64,000 bases of DNA from Streptomyces olivoverticillatus (lineage in GTDB: Bacteria > Actinomycetota > Actinomycetes > Streptomycetales > Streptomycetaceae), in the NCBI RefSeq assembly GCF_014203555.1, contig NZ_JACHJH010000006.1, positions 1-64,000 on the forward strand, written 5' to 3'. A program made the translations under genes and the position numbers. A model generated the notes under the pieces. The model was not told the DNA's origin. It made no database searches and saw only the letters and a list, made by a program, of their open reading frames with translations. Positions 62,628 through 64,000 of the stretch are shown here, in pieces (the first letter of the stretch is position 1; each line of letters begins with the position of its first letter).

Positions 62628-63848
62628 GTGCGGCTGCATCTGCTCGCGCTCAAACCGACCGACTCCGTCACCGAGGGCTTCCTGCCCGCCGCCGCCCGGC
62701 TCGGCCTGACGGTCACCCTCCTCACCGACCAGCCCACGGCACACAGACGCGCCTACGAGCGGCACACGGCCCACGGCGGCGCCCCGCTGCCCGCACTGGA
62801 CGTCGTCCCCTGCGACGTCGGCGACTACCGCGAGGTCATCGACCGGATCGCCGCCCTCGGCCGCCCCGACGCCGTCTTCACCAACAGCGACCACCTCCAG
62901 ACCCAGGCCGCCCTGGCCGCCGCTTACTTCGGCCTCCGCGGCAAGGACTGGCGGGCCACGTACAACGCCAAGAACAAGGCGCAGCTGCGCCGCGTCCTCG
63001 CCGCAGCGGGCCTGGACACCGTCCGCTCCGCCGAGCTGGCGCCGGACGACGACCCGGCCGCCCTCGCCGCGACGGACCTGCCCTTCCCCTGCGTCCTCAA
63101 GCCCCGCGAAGGCGTGGCCAGCGAGGACGTCGTCCTGGTCGGCAGCGCGAGCGAACTCGTCGGCCGCTGCCGCGAGATCAGGGCCCGGCGGCCCGGCGCC
63201 GCGCTCGTCGCCGAGGAGTACCTCGACGGAGAGCTGCACACCCTGGAGACCCTCGGCGACGGCAGCACCCTGCACACGGTCGCCGCCTTCCGCACCGAGC
63301 TCTCCCCGCTGCCGTACTTCACCGAGGAACGCTGCCACCTGCTGCCCGCCCCGCCCCAGCCGCACAGCGCGCAGGTCGTCGCCCAGCTCGAAGCCCTCGG
63401 CGTCGGCCTCGGCGCCTGCCACACCGAGTACGTGGCCCAGGGCGACCGGGCCAGGATCATCGAGGTCAACTACCGCGCCGTCGGCGACCACAGCGACCTG
63501 GCCCTCGCCGAACTGCTCGGCGTCCCGCTCTTCGAGGACATCCTGCGCACCCACCTGGGCGAGCGGCTGCCCGCCCGCCCAGGTGCGCCCGCCGGCGCCC
63601 GGGTACGTATGGAGTACGTGCGCGCCGAGCGCGGCGGCACCCTCAAGGCCGCGCCCGGGGCGAGCGACACCGAGCGCGACGGCGTCCGGCTGGTCTACCG
63701 GCCGCTGCGCGCACTCGGCGAGGAACACCCGCTCCACCACTCGAACCGCGACTTCCTGGGCGCGCTGTGGGCCACCGGCACCGACGACGACCGGATGGAC
63801 CGCGCAGTCGCGGACTTCCTGGCGTCCCGGCGATGGGAGATCGGCTGA
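62628..63848 (+). CDS. ATP-grasp ligase of a siderophore-type locus
   Basis: 406 aa. It starts LHLLALKPTDSVTEGFL. An ATP-grasp middle is seen in NAKNKAQLRRVLAAAGL (cap helix), LPFPCVLKPREGVASEDVVLV (phosphate/lysine loop), VAEEYLDGELHT and the metal site IIEVNYRAVGDHSDLAL (E-x-N). It should form an amide or ester through an acyl-phosphate. GTG 62628 has AAAGG eight bases upstream. The stop overlaps the IucA/IucC-like start (TGATG). Iron box upstream. Role in siderophore assembly is inferred from context. Confidence 0.85.
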   Translation: MRLHLLALKPTDSVTEGFLPAAARLGLTVTLLTDQPTAHRRAYERHTAHGGAPLPALDVVPCDVGDYREVIDRIAALGRPDAVFTNSDHLQTQAALAAAYFGLRGKDWRATYNAKNKAQLRRVLAAAGLDTVRSAELAPDDDPAALAATDLPFPCVLKPREGVASEDVVLVGSASELVGRCREIRARRPGAALVAEEYLDGELHTLETLGDGSTLHTVAAFRTELSPLPYFTEERCHLLPAPPQPHSAQVVAQLEALGVGLGACHTEYVAQGDRARIIEVNYRAVGDHSDLALAELLGVPLFEDILRTHLGERLPARPGAPAGARVRMEYVRAERGGTLKAAPGASDTERDGVRLVYRPLRALGEEHPLHHSNRDFLGALWATGTDDDRMDRAVADFLASRRWEIG

Positions 63849-64000
63849 TGAGCAGGACCACGACCGACACGGCGGAGAACGCGCTCCTGGTCCGGGTCCT
63901 GACCACCCTGCTGCGCGAGGACCCCTACGGACTGCGCCGCACCGCCCGCACCGAGCACCGCCCGGACGGCGACTGGCTCCGGCTCCGGGCCGCGGGCGGC
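63848..64000 (+). CDS. IucA/IucC-type siderophore synthetase (N-terminal part)
   Basis: Only the first 51 codons are in the window, which ends inside the gene. The N-terminal helical text (AENALLVRVLTTLLREDPYG, then TEHRPDGDWLRL) resembles the start of NRPS-independent siderophore synthetases. ATG 63848 overlaps the ATP-grasp stop (TGATG), so the two are coupled. Identity is inferred from this short segment plus the iron box and ATP-grasp partner. Confidence 0.6.
   Translation, partial: MSRTTTDTAENALLVRVLTTLLREDPYGLRRTARTEHRPDGDWLRLRAAGG

Overview
The window is very GC-rich chromosomal DNA from an actinomycete, almost certainly a Streptomyces or close relative. The evidence is the codon usage (G or C in nearly every third position, many GTG and TTG starts), the Streptomyces-type 5S rRNA end, the secreted streptogrisin-like proteases with a subtilisin-inhibitor-family protein, and the core order tlyA–nadK–recN … pyrG–NUDIX … ald–parA–scpA–scpB–rluB–tyrA–cmk–plsC–der, which I remember as typical of the genus. 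No tRNA, CRISPR array, insertion sequence or prophage is visible.

Layout. 1–160: 3' end of an rRNA operon (partial 5S and a strong terminator). 238–7173: an Arg/Asp-repeat TPR protein, a DUF1015 protein, a NagD-like phosphatase, an SCP2-like protein, then a small conserved gene, tlyA and nadK as one tight run. 7170–17295: a secreted S41 peptidase, recN followed by two envelope-type glycosyltransferase genes, a PucR regulator divergent from an MFS exporter, and a GH15 hydrolase. 17752–33098: housekeeping block covering CTP synthesis, ADP-ribose hydrolysis, a STAND/TPR regulator, alanine dehydrogenase, ParA with a ribbon-helix-helix-like partner, the ScpAB condensin subunits, RluB, TyrA, Cmk, PlsC and the ribosome-assembly GTPase Der.

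33163–45294: two uncharacterised proteins, a glycosyltransferase pair, a stand-alone cytochrome oxidase subunit I, a small I78 inhibitor, a PAP2 phosphatase, a PIG-V-like mannosyltransferase, a DHA2 exporter, glutaryl-CoA dehydrogenase and a SepF paralogue. 45571–52016: accessory region with a DUF5685-like protein ending in a cysteine-packed tail, a decayed flavin monooxygenase fragment, two streptogrisin-like proteases flanking a slipin, a secreted protease inhibitor and a gene-poor interval carrying an orphan TetR-type operator. 52017–59263: an FAD monooxygenase, a membrane protein, and the translationally coupled error-prone polymerase dnaE2 with an ImuB-like, apparently catalytically dead Y-family protein, preceded by a good actinobacterial LexA box. 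59450–64000: a secreted lipase, a DUF402 protein, a two-half carboxyltransferase, then an iron-box-controlled ATP-grasp gene overlapping the start of an IucA/IucC-type siderophore synthetase cut by the window end.

The observations most worth following up are the iron-regulated ATP-grasp/IucA-IucC locus at the right edge, the dnaE2–ImuB-like SOS operon, the ParA–RHH pair in front of scpAB, the Cys-rich DUF5685-like protein, and the MraY-like/glycosyltransferase pair in the post-recN slot. All protein calls rest on motif recognition by eye; no database search was possible.
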